From assembly GCF_015477835.1 (NCBI RefSeq), contig NZ_JADLQN010000001.1, forward strand, positions 3,038,001 through 3,102,000: a stretch of 64,000 nt of DNA, read 5' to 3'. A program made the translations under genes and the position numbers. Of the stretch, positions 54,501-64,000 are shown piece by piece (within the stretch, counting starts at the first letter, position 1; every line of letters begins with the position of its first letter). The notes under the pieces were generated by a model, which saw only the letters and a program-made list of their open reading frames with translations, was not told the origin of the DNA and did not search any database. The stretch is from Nocardia higoensis. Lineage in GTDB: Bacteria > Actinomycetota > Actinomycetes > Mycobacteriales > Mycobacteriaceae.

Positions 54501-57500
54501 CGCGCCGAGCAGGCGGCCGAACCGGCGCAGCAGGCTCGCGGCGGTGGACTCGTCGAACAGGTCGGTGGCGTATTCGAGTTCGACGGGCAGGTGACCGTCG
54601 GCGTCGGGCGCGTCGGCCACGGTGAACTGCAGATCGAAGCGGGCGACGGTCTCGTCGAAATCGACCGGGGCGAGTTCGAGGCCGGGCACGGTGACGGCGC
54701 CGGAATCGAGGTTCTGGTAGTTCAGCACCACCGTGAACAGCGGGTGACGGGCCGGGTTCGCGGTGACGCCCAGTTCCTCCACGACGCGCTCGAACGGAAC
54801 CGTGGCATGTGAGAACGCGTGCAGGTCGGCGGTTCTGGTGGCGTCGATCAGGCTGTCGAAACTCTGGTGCGGCGCGAGATGGGTGCGCAGGGTCAGGGTG
54901 TTGACGAACATGCCGACGAGGTCGTCGAGCGCGGCCTCGCCGCGACCGGCGACCGGGGTGCCGACAGCGATGTCGTCGGAGCCCGACAGCCGGGCCAGCA
55001 GCACCGCGAGCGCGGCGTGCACGACCATGAACGGCGTCGCGTCGTGGCGGCGGGCCAGTTCGGCGATCCTGGCGTCGAGATCGCCGCCGAGCCTGCCGCG
55101 CACGGTCGCACCACGCTTGGACGCCGTCGCCGGGCGAGGGCGGTCGGTGGGCAGGGCCAGTTCCTCGGGCAGGCCGCGCAGCGCCTCGCGCCAGTAGGCG
55201 AGCTCGCGCCCGGCGACCGCGTCCACCGCCGCGGACTGCCACAGCGCGTAGTCGGCGTACTGGGCGCGCAGCCGCGGCCAGGCCGGTTCGGTCTGCATGA
55301 CGCCCGCGAAGTAGGCGGCCACCAGATCGCGCAGCAACGGACGCATGGAGAAGCCGTCGGTGGCGAGATGGTGCAGGACGGCGACCAGTACGCGGCTGGT
55401 CGCGGTCTCGCGCAGCAGCACCGCGCGCACCGGGACCTCGGTGGTGACATCGAAACCGGCGCCGAGCAATTCGGCGATGCGGGCGTCGAGCCGGCCCGCC
55501 TCGACATCCTCGACGGCCAGCCGCACCGGATGGTCGTCGGCGGGCAGGATCACCTGGTGTCCGGTGCCGTCCGGGCCTTGTGGGTAGTAGGTGCGCAGGG
55601 ATTCGTGGCGGGCGACGACGGCGGCGAACGCCTCGGTGAGCCGGTCGTCGCTGATCTCGCCGGTGAGGCGCGCGACGACCGGGATGTTGTGCGCCGGGGA
55701 GTCCGGGTCGAGGAGGTTGAGGAACCACATGCCGCGCTGCACGGGGGCCAGCGGCAGCACCTCCGGTCGCGGGCCCGCGACCAGCGGGACCACGATCGGG
55801 CCGGTGTCGCCGTCGGCGGTGAGCGCGGCGGCCAGGCCGGCCACGGTGGGCTCCTCGAAGAGCAGCCGCACGGGCACCCGCCTGCCGAGGCGCTCGCCGA
55901 TGCGGGCCAGCACGCGGGTGGCGCTGAGCGAGTTGCCACCGAGGTCGAAGAAGCTGTCGTCGACGCCCGCGCGGTCCACACCGAGCACTTCGGAGAACGC
56001 TTGGGCGACAAGGCGTTCGACCGTGGTGACGGGGGCGCGGTAGTCGCCGGAGTCGAAGACGGGCACGGGGAGGGCGGAGCGATCCAGCTTGCCGGAGGTG
56101 TTGAGCGGGAACTCCTCGACCGTCAGCAGGACGGAGGGAATCATGTACCCGGGCAGTGCCGTCTGGGCAGCGGCCCGGGCCCGCTCGACAAGTCGAGCGG
56201 AGTCGATCGCGGCCGTGCTCACCGCAGCGTCGGCAGGCACGGCCGCGCCGACGGCAGCATCGCTGCGGGCTGCGGCGACCCCCACGGCGGCGGCGTTCCC
56301 CGTGGGCAGCAGGTAGCCGACCAAGTGGTCGTCGACGACCCGGGCGGCGGCCTGGGCGACGCCGGGCACGGCGGCCAGCACGGCTTCGATCTCACCGAGT
56401 TCGATGCGCTGGCCGCGGAACTTCACCTGGAAGTCGGTGCGGCCCAGATAGACCAGTTCGGCGGCGTCGCCCTGTGGTTCCCAGCGCACCACGTCACCGG
56501 TGCGGTACATGCGCTCGCCGGACGGCCCGAAAGGGTTGGCGACGAAGCGGTCGGCGGTCAGCGCGGCACGGCCGTGATAGCCGCGGGCCAACTGGACGCC
56601 CGCGAGGTACAGCTCACCCGCGACACCGGGCAGGGTGGGCCGCAGCCGCGAATCCAGCACGTAGACACGGCTGTTCCACTCCGGGCTGCCGATCGGCATG
56701 ACGACGCGCCCGATCTCGCCGGTGACCTCGCGGTAGGTGATGCTCACCGCCGCCTCGGTCGGCCCGTAGAGGTTGTGCAGGGCGGCGGTGCTGACCGCGC
56801 CGAAGGCCCGCACGGTCTCGGCGGGCAGCGCCTCGCCGATCACGAACACCATCCGCAACTGCTCGAGCGCGGTGGTGTCGCCGGATTCGGCGATGTGACC
56901 GGCGAAGACGCCGAGCATGGTGGGCACGAAGTCGGTGACGCTCACGCCGTGGGCGGCCATCACCTCGGCGAGGTACGCGGGGTCGCGGTGGCCGTCGGGG
57001 GTGGCCAGCACGACGGTCGCGCCGACGCGCAGCGGCAGGAAGTAGCCCCACAGCGAGACGTCGAAGGTGGTGGCCGTCTTCTGCAGGTACACGTCGTCGG
57101 CGTCGAGCCGGTACTGCGACTGCATCCAGGTGATCTGGTTGACGATCGCGGCGTGGGAAACGCTGACGCCCTTCGGCTTTCCGGTGGAGCCGGAGGTGAA
57201 GATCACGTAGGCCGGATGGTCCGGCCGCAGCGGGGCGGGGCGTTCGTCGGCGGCGATCGGCTCGTCGGAATACCCCGCCAGATCGATGGTGTCGACGGCG
57301 ACGACGGGCCCTTCGTAGTCGGCGGCGAGGCCGTCGCGCGCGGTGGTCAGCAGGGCGGCCGGGTCGGCGGTCGCCATGATGTGCGCGATGCGCAGCGGCG
57401 GGTGGTCGGGATCGATCGGCACGTAGGCGCCACCGGCCTTCAGCACCGCGTACATGGCGACCACGAGGTCCACCGAACGCCGGATGCCCAGCGCCACCAG

Positions 57501-60500
57501 GCTTTCCGGCCCGACGCCGAGGTCGACGAGGTGGCGGGCCAGCTGGTTGCCGCGCCGGTCGAGCTCGCCGTAGGTGAGCACGGTGGCGACCGAGCCGTCG
57601 TCGGGGACGTAGACCAGGGCCGGGTCGTCCGGAGTCGCGGCGGCCTGGGCCTCGAACTCGTCGAGCAGCAGTTCGGCCAGCGGGGCGGTGTGCGCGGAAT
57701 CGTTCCACTCGGTGACCACGCGGTGCAGCTCGTCCGGGCCGAACAGGTCGATGTCGCCGATCGGCACGTCGCGGTCGGTCGCCACGGCGGCGAGCAGCCG
57801 CAGGTAGCGCTCGGCCATGGTGCGCACGGTCGACTCGTCGAACAGGTCGGTGGCGTAGGTGAAGCGCAGCGACCGCTCGGCGACGGTCAGCTGGAGGTCG
57901 AAGCGGGAGACCTCGTGATCGATGCGGTACTCGCCGACGGTGACGCCGGGCAGCTCCACCGCGATGGGCTCCAGGTTCTGGAAGAACAGCGCCACCTGGA
58001 ACAGCGGGTGCCTGGCCTCCGAACGCGGCGGGTCGAGCACCTCGACGAGTCGCTCGAAGGGCACATCGGCGTGGGCGAAGGCGTCGAGATCGCCCTCGCG
58101 CACCCGGCGCAGCACGGTGTCGAAGGTGTCGGCGCCGGTGACCTCGGTGCGCAGCACCAACGTGTTGACGAACATGCCGACCAGATCGTCGAGTCCGCGG
58201 TGGCCGCGTCCGGCGACGGGCGCGCCGACGGCGATGTCGGCGGTGCCGGACAGCCGGGCCAGCAGCACGGCCAGCGCCGCGTGCACGACCATGAACGGGG
58301 TCGCCTCGTAGCGGGCGGCGACAGCGGCAATGGCGTTGTCGAGATGCTCGGGCAGCCCGACCACCACGCTCGCGGCCCGCTGGGAGGCCAGTGCCGGGCG
58401 CGGACGGTCGGTGGGCAGATCGAGCTGGGCGGGCAGGCCGCGCAGCCGTTCGCGCCAGAACCCGAGCTGAGCGGCGGCCAGGGACCCGGGGTCGGATTCG
58501 CCGCCGAGCAGATCCCGCTGCCACAGCGCGTAATCGGCGTAGTGGACGGCGAGTTCGGGCCAGGCCGGGGCTGTGCCGGTGACCCGCGCGGTGTAGGCGG
58601 CGGCGAGATCGCGGGCCAGCGGGCCCATCGAGTAGCCGTCGGCGGCGATGTGGTGCACCACGAGGGCGAGCAGGTGCTCGCGCTCGGACAGCCGCGCCAG
58701 GCCGACGCGCAGCGGGACCTCGGCGGTCACGTCGAAAGGCGTGGTCACGAAGGCGGTGAGCGCGGCCGTCGGGTCCGCGCCGTCGAGTTCGGCGATCTGC
58801 GGGCGGTGCCCGGGGGCGAGGATCAGCTGGTGGCCGACGCCGTCGCGGTCCGGGTAGACGGTGCGCAGGGTCTCGTGCCGGTCGACGATGTCGGCGACGG
58901 CCGCGGTGAGCGCCGCGCGGTCGAGGCGGCCGGTGAAGCGGATGGCGACCGGGATGTTGTTGGCCGTCTCCTGCGGGTCGAAACGGTTGAGGAACCACAT
59001 GCGCTGCTGGGCGGGCGAGAGCGGCAGGGCGTCCGGGCGCGGGCCCGCCAGCAGGACCGGGCGCGGTGCGGCGGCGGTGAATTCCGCTGCCCGCGCGGCC
59101 AGCCCGGCGACGGTGGGGGCGTCGAAGAGCAGGCGGACGGGCAGATCGGCGGACAGTTGCGCACCGAGGCGGGCGAGGACCCTGGTGGCGCTGAGGGAGT
59201 TGCCGCCGAGAGCGAAGAAATCGTCGTCGGCGCCGACGTCGTCGAGGCCGAGCACCTCGGCGAAGACGGCGGCGACCGCGCGTTCGGCATCGGTGGCGGG
59301 GGCGCGGTAGGTGGCGGACTCGAACACCGGTTCCGGCAGGGCCTTTCGGTCGAGCTTGCCGGAGGAGTTCAGCGGGAACTCGGTGAGCGTCACGAAGGCC
59401 GCGGGGACCATGTAGGCGGGCAGGCGCGCGGCGAGCGCGGCGCGCACCGCGTCGATGTCGAGCACCGAATCCCGCGCCGACGCGGCGACAGTCGGTGCCA
59501 TCTCACCGACCGGTGCGGGTTGGACGGCCGATGCCGGGTGGACGGCTGACGCCGAGGACGCGTCGAGTTCGCCGAAAGTGCGGCTCGGGTCGGGCACCAT
59601 CGTGGCGGTCGGCGCATTGCGGGGCGCGGCGGCGACCACATAGGCGACGAGCATGTCTTCGCCCGCGGCGGAGCGGCGCACGACGACGGCGGCGCGATCG
59701 ATGCCGGGGAGGGCGGTGAGCGCGGACTCGATCTCGCCGAGTTCGATCCGCAGGCCGCGCAGCTTCACCTGGAAGTCGGTGCGGCCCAAATAGTCCAATT
59801 CGCCTTCGGGGGTCCAGCGGACCAGGTCGCCGGTGCGGTACATGCGTCCGCCCACGGAGGCGGAACCGTCGGCCGTGAAGGGGTCGGCCACGAAGCGCTC
59901 GGCGGTCAGCTCGGGGCGGGCGACGTAGCCGAGGGCCAACTGATCGCCTGCCAGATAGAGCTCGCCGGGGACGCCGACGGGCACCGGGCGCAGGCGGGCG
60001 TCGAGGACGAGCAGGCGGGTGTTGAAGACCGGGCGACCGATCGGGACAGTGTCGACGTCGGCGTCGGTGACTTCGTGGAAGGTGACGTCGACGGCGGCTT
60101 CGGTGGGGCCGTAGAGGTTGTGCACACGGGTCCCCAGGAGCGACCGGGCGCGCTGGGCGGTGGGAGCGGGCAGCGCTTCGCCGGAGGCGAACACCCGGCG
60201 CAGGCCGCGGCAGTCGCGCGCCCTCGGTTCGGCGAGGAAGACCGCGAGCAGCGACGGCACGAAGTGCACGGTGGTGACCGACTCGGCGGCGATGAGACCG
60301 GCCAGGTAGGCCGGGTCGCGGTGGCCGTCGTGACGAGCCAGGACCAGGCGGGCACCGACCTGCAACGGCCAGAAGAATTCCCACACCGACACGTCGAAGG
60401 TGGCGGGGGTCTTCTGCAGGACCGTGTCGTCCGGGCGCAGGCCGTAACGGTCCTGCATCCACACCAGGCGGTTGACGATCGCGGCGTGCGAGACCGCCAC

Positions 60501-63500
60501 GCCCTTCGGCCTGCCGGTCGAGCCGGAGGTGAAGATGACGTAGGCGGGGTGCTGCGGACGCAGCGGCGCCGTGCGGTCGGCATCGGTGAGCGGGCTGTCG
60601 CCGATACCGCTCAGGTCCAGGCGGTCGATGCGCACCTGGGGCGCGGCGCTGACGGGCAGGTCCGCCCCCGCGGTCAGCACGCAGATCGGTCGCGCGGTCC
60701 GCAGGACGTACTCGGTGCGTTCGGCCGGGTGCTCCGGATCGAGCGGCACGTACGCTCCACCGGTCAGCGTGACCGCGTACATGGCCGTGACCAGGTCGGC
60801 CGAGCGGCGGATGCCCAGCGCGACGTAGGCGCCCGGGCCGACGCCCTGGGTGATGAGCCAACGCGCGAGTCGCCTCGCTCGCCGGGCGAGTTCGGCATAG
60901 GTCAGCTCGGCCCGAGCGGACTCGGCGAGCGCGGCGTCGCCGTGCTCCGGAGCGAGAGGCGCGAGGTCGGCGCGGGTGTGGTCCCGGTCGCCGAGGACGG
61001 TGGGCTCGAAGGTGAGGGCCACGGCGGACGGGGTGCGGGTGACCTGACGTTCGAACAGCGAGGCGAGGGTGTCGCTGGGAGCGGCGACCGGGTGGGCGGT
61101 GTCGTTCCAGTGCGACACAACCAGGGCGCGTTCAGCGGGGTCGAGCAGTTCGATGTCGCCGACGAGGCGGGACGGTTCGGCCACGGCGGATTCGAGCAGA
61201 CGGACCAGTCGCGCGCCGAACGAGGTGACGGTCGCCGCGTCGAACAGGTCGGTGGCGTACCGCAGGACCGCGCGCACGGCGGTGGCGGCGCCCTCCTCGG
61301 CGCCGTACTCGGCCAGTTCGAGGGCGAGATCGAACTGGGCGATGCCGTTGTCCAGCGGGTACGGCGCGACCTCGAGGCCGGGCAGGCGCAGGACGGTGTC
61401 GTCGCGGTGCTCATAGGTGAGCAAGGCCTGGAAGATCGGCGAATGCGCCTGCGAACGGACCGGATTCAGCGCCTCGACGACGCGCTCGAAGGGCAGGTCG
61501 GCATGGGCGAAGGCACGCACGTCGATCTCGCGGACCCGGGCCAGCAGGTCGGCGAAGGAGCGGTCGGCGGGGACGGGAGTACGCAGGACGACCGTGTTGA
61601 CGAACATGCCGACGAGGTCGTCGAGGGCCTGTTCGGAGCGGCCCGCGACGGGGGTGCCGATGGCGATGTCGTCGGTACCGGCCAGGCGGGCGAGCAGCAC
61701 GGCGTAGGCCGCGTGCATCACCATGAACGACGAGACGTGCTGCGCACGGGCCAATTCGGCGACGGCGGCGGTCAGTTCGGCGGAGAGGGTGAATTCGACC
61801 GTCGCGCCGCGCCCGGAGGCCACCGGCGGGCGGGGGCGGTCGGTGGGCAACTCCAGGACGGGGGCCAGACCGGCGAGTTCACCGCGCCAGTGCGCGGCCT
61901 GGCGCGCGAGCAGCGACTCGGGATCGGCGGGGTCGCCGAGCACGGCGTGTTGCCAGAGCGCGAAGTCGGCGTACTGCACCGGCAGCGGCTGCCACCGCGG
62001 GGGTGTACCCGCCGCGCGGGCGGCGTAGGCGGTCATCAGGTCGCGGGCCATCGGGGCGATGGACACACCGTCGGCGGCGATGTGATGGACGACCACGACG
62101 AGAACGTGCTCGCGAGGGGCGAGGCGCAGCAAGCGCGCGCGCACCGGCAACACGGTGCGCAGATCGAAACCCTCGGAGAGGATTGCGAGCACGGCGCTCC
62201 TGGCGTCGGCGGCGGCCGAGTCGCGGGATTCCGCGCCGTCAGCACTCGAACCTTCAGCGCTCGACCCGGCGGCATTCGCACTTTCGGCATCCGCCCCGAA
62301 GGCGTTCGAACTCCCCGAGACCGAACTCCCGGAGACCGAGCCGACGGCATCGGCGCCGGACAGGTCCAGCGGGGTGAGGTCCAGGTGCGGGGCCCGCTCC
62401 TGGATCACCTGGTGCGGGCCTTCGGCATCGGCGGGGAACAGCGTCCTCAGCGACTCGTGCCGGGCGAGGACGTCGGCGAGCGCGGATTCCAGTGCGGCGG
62501 TGTCGAGATCGCCGGTCAGCCGGATGGTGAGCGGGATGTTGTAGACCGGCGAATCCGGGTCGAGGCGGTTGAGCAGCCAGATCCGGGTCTGGGCGTGCGA
62601 GAGCGGGATACGCGCCGGGCGCGGCGCGGCGACCAGCGCGGGACGCGGGCCCGCCGAGCCGGCGGCCAGGACGCGGGCCGCAAGCGTGGCCACGGTGGGG
62701 GCCTGGAAGATCTCGCGGACGGTGAGGGCGGTGTCCAGCGCGGCATTGGCGCGGGCGACCAGTCGCATGGCCAGCAGCGAGTTGCCACCCAGGGCGAAGA
62801 AGTCGTCGTCGGCCCCGACGACTACACCGCCGCCGCCGCCGGCACCGTCTCCCAAAAGGTCCGCGATCAGGCCGGCGAGCATCGTTTCGACGCCCGGGCG
62901 CGGGGCACGGAAGGGCGTGGTGGCGGTGGTGAACTCGGCGGGCGGCAGCGCCTTGCGGTCGAGTTTGCCGACCGTGGTCAGCGGCATCTCCTCCAGCACG
63001 ACCAGGTGGGCGGGCACCATGTACCCGGGCAGGTGCGCGCGCACGGCGTCGAGCACGGCTTCGGCGGTGAGGTCCGCCCCGCTGACGTAGCCGACGAGCG
63101 CGTCACGGCCCGCCGCGTCGGTGGCGACCAGCACGGCGGCGTTGGTCACGCCGGGGACGGCGGCCAGCGCGGCCTCGATCTCGCCGAGTTCGATGCGCTG
63201 ACCGCGCAGCTTGATCTGGAAATCGTTGCGGCCCAGATAGACCAGATCACCGTCGGCGTTCCAGCGGACCAGGTCGCCGGTGCGGTACATGAGCCGCCCG
63301 GGCACACCGAACGGGTCGGCGACGAAACGTTCAGCGGTGAGCCCCGCACGGCCCTGGTAGCCGCGCGCCAGCTGATCACCGGCCAGATACAGCTCGCCTG
63401 CCACACCGGTCGGCACCGGCCGCAGCCGGGCGTCGAGCACGTAGACGCGGGTGTTCCAGCAGGGCCGCCCGATCGCCAGTTCCCGTGCCTCGGCGCCCTC

Positions 63501-64000
63501 CTCGGGCAGGTCGGCGTCGGTGAACTCGTGGTAGACCGCCGAGATGGCGGCCTCGGTGGGGCCGTAGGCGTTGTGCACCGCGCCGTCGAACACCCCGCGG
63601 ATGGCGGTGAGCAGGTCGGGGGTGAGCGCCTCGCCGCCACAGTGCAGGTGCCGGAAGGAGGACAGGGCGTCGCCCATGCCCTCGCCGATGAGCGCGGCCA
63701 GCACCGAGGGCACGTATTCGGCGATAGTGATGCGGTGTTCGCGCAGCAGGCCGGCGAAGTAGGTGAGGTCCAGGTGCCCGCCGGGCGCGGCGATCACCAG
63801 CGGGGCGCCGACCGCGATCGGCAGGAAGCATTCCCAGACCGAGACGTCGAAGGTGAGCGGGGCGCGCTGCAGGATGCGGTCGGCGCCGGTCACCTGGTAG
63901 CGGTACTCGAGCCAGCGCAGCTGGTTCATGATGGCGCGGTGGGTCACCGCGACGCCCTTGGGGCGGCCGGTGGAGCCCGAGGTGAACAGGATGTAGGCGG
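48522..64000 (-). CDS. Non-ribosomal peptide synthetase, terminal part: A-PCP, four C-A-PCP modules, thioesterase; 5' end outside window
   Basis: About 5,158 residues visible, reading from inside an A domain at the right edge. Carrier serines lie near 62780, 59198, 55931, 52781 and 49484; condensation HHxxxDG motifs start near 62087, 58655, 55373 and 52202. The thioesterase has GWSLGG (serine at 49071-49073) with a later His in [10 protein letters not shown] and releases the product. Pocket residues by eye: A1 D-V-W-E-H-G-A-I-S, A2 D-V-W-H-F-S-L-V-D (matches the EntF serine code), A3 D-V-W-D-F-I-L-V-S (same as A1 of the left NRPS), A4 D-A-L-F-I-G-G-I-V, A5 D-L-W-T-L-I-L-V-S. Only serine is assigned. 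No E or MT domain was seen. Ala/Ser-rich insertions occur in several domains. mbtH follows directly. Confidence 0.96.
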   Translation of the reverse strand, partial: AYILFTSGSTGRPKGVAVTHRAIMNQLRWLEYRYQVTGADRILQRAPLTFDVSVWECFLPIAVGAPLVIAAPGGHLDLTYFAGLLREHRITIAEYVPSVLAALIGEGMGDALSSFRHLHCGGEALTPDLLTAIRGVFDGAVHNAYGPTEAAISAVYHEFTDADLPEEGAEARELAIGRPCWNTRVYVLDARLRPVPTGVAGELYLAGDQLARGYQGRAGLTAERFVADPFGVPGRLMYRTGDLVRWNADGDLVYLGRNDFQIKLRGQRIELGEIEAALAAVPGVTNAAVLVATDAAGRDALVGYVSGADLTAEAVLDAVRAHLPGYMVPAHLVVLEEMPLTTVGKLDRKALPPAEFTTATTPFRAPRPGVETMLAGLIADLLGDGAGGGGGVVVGADDDFFALGGNSLLAMRLVARANAALDTALTVREIFQAPTVATLAARVLAAGSAGPRPALVAAPRPARIPLSHAQTRIWLLNRLDPDSPVYNIPLTIRLTGDLDTAALESALADVLARHESLRTLFPADAEGPHQVIQERAPHLDLTPLDLSGADAVGSVSGSSVSGSSNAFGADAESANAAGSSAEGSSADGAESRDSAAADARSAVLAILSEGFDLRTVLPVRARLLRLAPREHVLVVVVHHIAADGVSIAPMARDLMTAYAARAAGTPPRWQPLPVQYADFALWQHAVLGDPADPESLLARQAAHWRGELAGLAPVLELPTDRPRPPVASGRGATVEFTLSAELTAAVAELARAQHVSSFMVMHAAYAVLLARLAGTDDIAIGTPVAGRSEQALDDLVGMFVNTVVLRTPVPADRSFADLLARVREIDVRAFAHADLPFERVVEALNPVRSQAHSPIFQALLTYEHRDDTVLRLPGLEVAPYPLDNGIAQFDLALELAEYGAEEGAATAVRAVLRYATDLFDAATVTSFGARLVRLLESAVAEPSRLVGDIELLDPAERALVVSHWNDTAHPVAAPSDTLASLFERQVTRTPSAVALTFEPTVLGDRDHTRADLAPLAPEHGDAALAESARAELTYAELARRARRLARWLITQGVGPGAYVALGIRRSADLVTAMYAVTLTGGAYVPLDPEHPAERTEYVLRTARPICVLTAGADLPVSAAPQVRIDRLDLSGIGDSPLTDADRTAPLRPQHPAYVIFTSGSTGRPKGVAVSHAAIVNRLVWMQDRYGLRPDDTVLQKTPATFDVSVWEFFWPLQVGARLVLARHDGHRDPAYLAGLIAAESVTTVHFVPSLLAVFLAEPRARDCRGLRRVFASGEALPAPTAQRARSLLGTRVHNLYGPTEAAVDVTFHEVTDADVDTVPIGRPVFNTRLLVLDARLRPVPVGVPGELYLAGDQLALGYVARPELTAERFVADPFTADGSASVGGRMYRTGDLVRWTPEGELDYLGRTDFQVKLRGLRIELGEIESALTALPGIDRAAVVVRRSAAGEDMLVAYVVAAAPRNAPTATMVPDPSRTFGELDASSASAVHPASAVQPAPVGEMAPTVAASARDSVLDIDAVRAALAARLPAYMVPAAFVTLTEFPLNSSGKLDRKALPEPVFESATYRAPATDAERAVAAVFAEVLGLDDVGADDDFFALGGNSLSATRVLARLGAQLSADLPVRLLFDAPTVAGLAARAAEFTAAAPRPVLLAGPRPDALPLSPAQQRMWFLNRFDPQETANNIPVAIRFTGRLDRAALTAAVADIVDRHETLRTVYPDRDGVGHQLILAPGHRPQIAELDGADPTAALTAFVTTPFDVTAEVPLRVGLARLSEREHLLALVVHHIAADGYSMGPLARDLAAAYTARVTGTAPAWPELAVHYADYALWQRDLLGGESDPGSLAAAQLGFWRERLRGLPAQLDLPTDRPRPALASQRAASVVVGLPEHLDNAIAAVAARYEATPFMVVHAALAVLLARLSGTADIAVGAPVAGRGHRGLDDLVGMFVNTLVLRTEVTGADTFDTVLRRVREGDLDAFAHADVPFERLVEVLDPPRSEARHPLFQVALFFQNLEPIAVELPGVTVGEYRIDHEVSRFDLQLTVAERSLRFTYATDLFDESTVRTMAERYLRLLAAVATDRDVPIGDIDLFGPDELHRVVTEWNDSAHTAPLAELLLDEFEAQAAATPDDPALVYVPDDGSVATVLTYGELDRRGNQLARHLVDLGVGPESLVALGIRRSVDLVVAMYAVLKAGGAYVPIDPDHPPLRIAHIMATADPAALLTTARDGLAADYEGPVVAVDTIDLAGYSDEPIAADERPAPLRPDHPAYVIFTSGSTGKPKGVSVSHAAIVNQITWMQSQYRLDADDVYLQKTATTFDVSLWGYFLPLRVGATVVLATPDGHRDPAYLAEVMAAHGVSVTDFVPTMLGVFAGHIAESGDTTALEQLRMVFVIGEALPAETVRAFGAVSTAALHNLYGPTEAAVSITYREVTGEIGRVVMPIGSPEWNSRVYVLDSRLRPTLPGVAGELYLAGVQLARGYHGRAALTADRFVANPFGPSGERMYRTGDVVRWEPQGDAAELVYLGRTDFQVKFRGQRIELGEIEAVLAAVPGVAQAAARVVDDHLVGYLLPTGNAAAVGVAAARSDAAVGAAVPADAAVSTAAIDSARLVERARAAAQTALPGYMIPSVLLTVEEFPLNTSGKLDRSALPVPVFDSGDYRAPVTTVERLVAQAFSEVLGVDRAGVDDSFFDLGGNSLSATRVLARIGERLGRRVPVRLLFEEPTVAGLAAALTADGDTGPIVVPLVAGPRPEVLPLAPVQRGMWFLNLLDPDSPAHNIPVVARLTGEISDDRLTEAFAAVVARHESLRTYYPQGPDGTGHQVILPADDHPVRLAVEDVEAGRLDARIAELLGAGFDVTTEVPVRAVLLRETATSRVLVAVLHHLATDGFSMRPLLRDLVAAYFAGVMQTEPAWPRLRAQYADYALWQSAAVDAVAGRELAYWREALRGLPEELALPTDRPRPATASKRGATVRGRLGGDLDARIAELARRHDATPFMVVHAALAVLLARLSGSDDIAVGTPVAGRGEAALDDLVGMFVNTLTLRTHLAPHQSFDSLIDATRTADLHAFSHATVPFERVVEELGVTANPARHPLFTVVLNYQNLDSGAVTVPGLELAPVDFDETVARFDLQFTVADAPDADGHLPVELEYATDLFDESTAASLLRRFGRLLGALTGRPDQLVGAAELLAPGERAALLDRHGPVTPPCTLADMLAGAVAANPDGLAVVDGDTRLTYRELDEQSARLARMLIGHGIGAEDIVAIAIARSARFQLALWAVAKTGAAFVPVDPTYPAERITHMLTDSGAVLGLTVESARAALPGDTEWVVLDAPATATRLRHTSPARIAADELVRPVRIANPAWMIYTSGSTGLPKGALVTHAGIAGVARTQRDRYAVTADARVLGVASPSFDAAMLELLLALVEGGTLLLTPPEVFGGDELTEFMAAHEVSHAFITPSVLRTLDPARLPAFGHLIIGGEGFGQDAVDTWAAGRAVHNGYGPTETTIVATVSPPLLPGRPVELGVPLANMSAVVLDAGLRPVPVGVAGELYLRGAGLARGYHARPGLTAQRFIADPFSVAPGERLYRTGDLARWTAGGALQYLGRTDHQVKVRGLRIELGEIDAALASHESVREVVTQGHTGPDGTVSLVSYVVAEPGHRIDPAELTTHAARSLTAYMVPAAIVVLDRMPLTPVGKLDRDALPEPVFQAAAFRAPQTAAQIAVAEVFAEVLGLPTGEVGLDDDFFARGGNSLTATQVAARLGTALSVTVGVRTVFEHGTVAALAAAVADAGESARPRLVARVRSAGETVPLSLAQQRMWFLNRLDHQSTAYNIPLAVRLAGALDVAALNAAVADVVARHEVLRTVYPERDGSPVQVVLPADRAGIPVLVPIPVAVDDLPTAVLDFVGAGFDVTDAPPLRARLFRPFTGTGDAPADEHVLVVVMHHIAADGSSLAPLARDVMVAYAARRRGRTPAWTPLPVQYADFSIWQRALLGAEDDPDSLVSRQLRFWLDTLADLPAQLPLPTDRPRPAVASTRGRHVDFTVDAATHAALADLARAHGATPFMVVHAAFAVLLARLSGTDDIAVGTPVAGRGAAELDDVVGMFVNTLVLRARVDPAASFTDLLGQVREADLAAFAHADIPFERLVDVVNPERSTARHPLFQVGFSFHNQAEADVDLDGITATAVDFDTEVSQFDLHLVVTDRHGTDGTPSGMDAAITYSTALFDESTVANIAGRLRRLLAAVLAAPQTPVGDLPLLDATESERIVLGWNQPDRHCASGILAAGFQAQAARTPDALAVLEGDRALTYGEFAAAVNRLARVLIARGIGPDATVALAIPRGIELLTAMYAVLTAGAAYVPLDPAHPLDRTSAVLSAADPALVLISASRPMLPESVRAHEIVLDIDTAAVVGAGLSAHPVRPYELLRPARPEDAAYVIFTSGSTGAPKGVVVPQAAVTHQLEWMQSEYGLTTDDAVLLHTSAAFDLSVWEFWWAPRTGAALVLAPEGAHRDPQGLLDLIERAEVTTVTLVPSQLAMLTEVCDGALPAALRRLLVIGEPLPAETVNRTVARTEARLDNLYGPTEAAVSVTRYRTAAGDPGPVAPIGTPEAGTRVYVLDDRLHPVPTGVVGELYLGGAQLARGYHGRPDLTADRFVADPFGLPGERLYRTGDMVRWTADGQLVFVQRRDFQVKVRGYRIELAEIEHAMRAHPAVGEAAVLAHDAGGAEAMLVGYYTLLDDAARSVDQEPVQVTANSADRETGRRALEPEDLRAALARSLPSYMVPAALLAVDALPRNANGKLDRAALPRPDLREREYRAPGTELETTVCAVFAELLRTDRVGMDDNFFERGGNSLLATRLATHLAEVLGERVPVIWLFSAPTPAGVVAHLERARANRGRIDQDAAFDVLLPLRTGSGGQALFCVHPAGGVAWSFAGLAAHIGTDRDIYGLQSPVLNSAEPLPDSLDDWARRYVREIRAVQPEGPYHLLGWSLGGVLAHAIAIQLQDEGQHVATLAMMDSPRIVEPVAVATVPVADLMGGLLGEHTAELDAVLGTDLDPADWDSARLADLIVDLPEPFASFGADRLTRLLAEGTRSLDLLARYRPRRYKGNLLYFTAAHDDPTGAAGAATWAEAVDGTVHNHAVAATHWRMTSEQALARIGHVLTTAWTDTHRA

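Noticed and set aside
49086..59549. Three long plus-strand frames (961, 946 and 1,576 codons)
   Set aside because: Antisense to the right-hand NRPS; same compositional artefact, no domains.

Overview
This is a very GC-rich actinobacterial chromosome segment. A complete mce operon, DUF3558 lipoproteins, deazaflavin (F420)-type enzymes, large NRPS genes with an MbtH partner and a mycobacteria-like leucine-catabolic operon together point to a mycolic-acid-producing actinomycete. Nocardia or a close relative is the best guess; this is inferred from gene content, not from a marker gene. No rRNA, tRNA, CRISPR array, intact insertion sequence or replication origin was seen.

Layout. Both ends lie inside giant minus-strand non-ribosomal peptide synthetase genes. 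At the left (1-8290) is the 5' part of one NRPS, C-A-PCP-C-A-PCP-C-A, whose 3' end is outside the window. At the right (48522-64000) is the 3' part of another, A-PCP followed by four C-A-PCP modules and a terminal thioesterase, with mbtH directly downstream (48286-48498). One A domain of the right-hand gene carries a clear serine code. Very long plus-strand open frames opposite both genes are antisense artefacts.

Between them lie: cobM and an F420-type oxidoreductase (8.7-10.0 kb). Next is a TetR gene divergent from a six-gene plus-strand operon (11.0-19.3 kb) for leucine/branched acyl-CoA breakdown: accD1-accA1-fadE-maoC-citE-aacS, with a 26-bp dyad in the divergent promoter. A DJ-1/PfpI gene and two adjacent paralogous 'double TetR' regulators follow (19.5-23.1 kb), then a DGPF protein with an ECF42 sigma factor (23.2-24.8 kb) and a DUF3558 lipoprotein with a helical partner (25.2-26.3 kb). 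A MarR gene then faces a second MarR-like gene fused to a lipoprotein signal peptide, with a 42-bp perfect interrupted palindrome between them (26.4-27.4 kb).

The minus-strand mce operon (36.8-27.4 kb) runs yrbEA-yrbEB-mceA-B-C-D-E-F-mas, mostly with overlapping start and stop codons, which fits one lipid/sterol import complex. Two tiny membrane-protein genes lie upstream on the same strand. A divergent MpaB-family oxygenase and an SRPBCC protein sit beside it and end at a strong hairpin terminator. A lytic transglycosylase and a PadR/DUF1048/hydrolase operon follow.

The 42.5-48.2 kb stretch is a mosaic: a Ddn-like protein, an alpha/beta hydrolase, an FAD monooxygenase behind two copies of a palindromic operator with no intact cognate regulator beside it, a MerR-TipAS/VOC operon, and a decayed Rpn-type nuclease gene with a duplicated tail.

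The observations most worth following are the lipoprotein-MarR fusion with its giant palindrome, the duplicated double-TetR genes, the orphan paired operator before the FAD monooxygenase, and the unusual low-complexity insertions in a TetR protein and in the NRPS domains.
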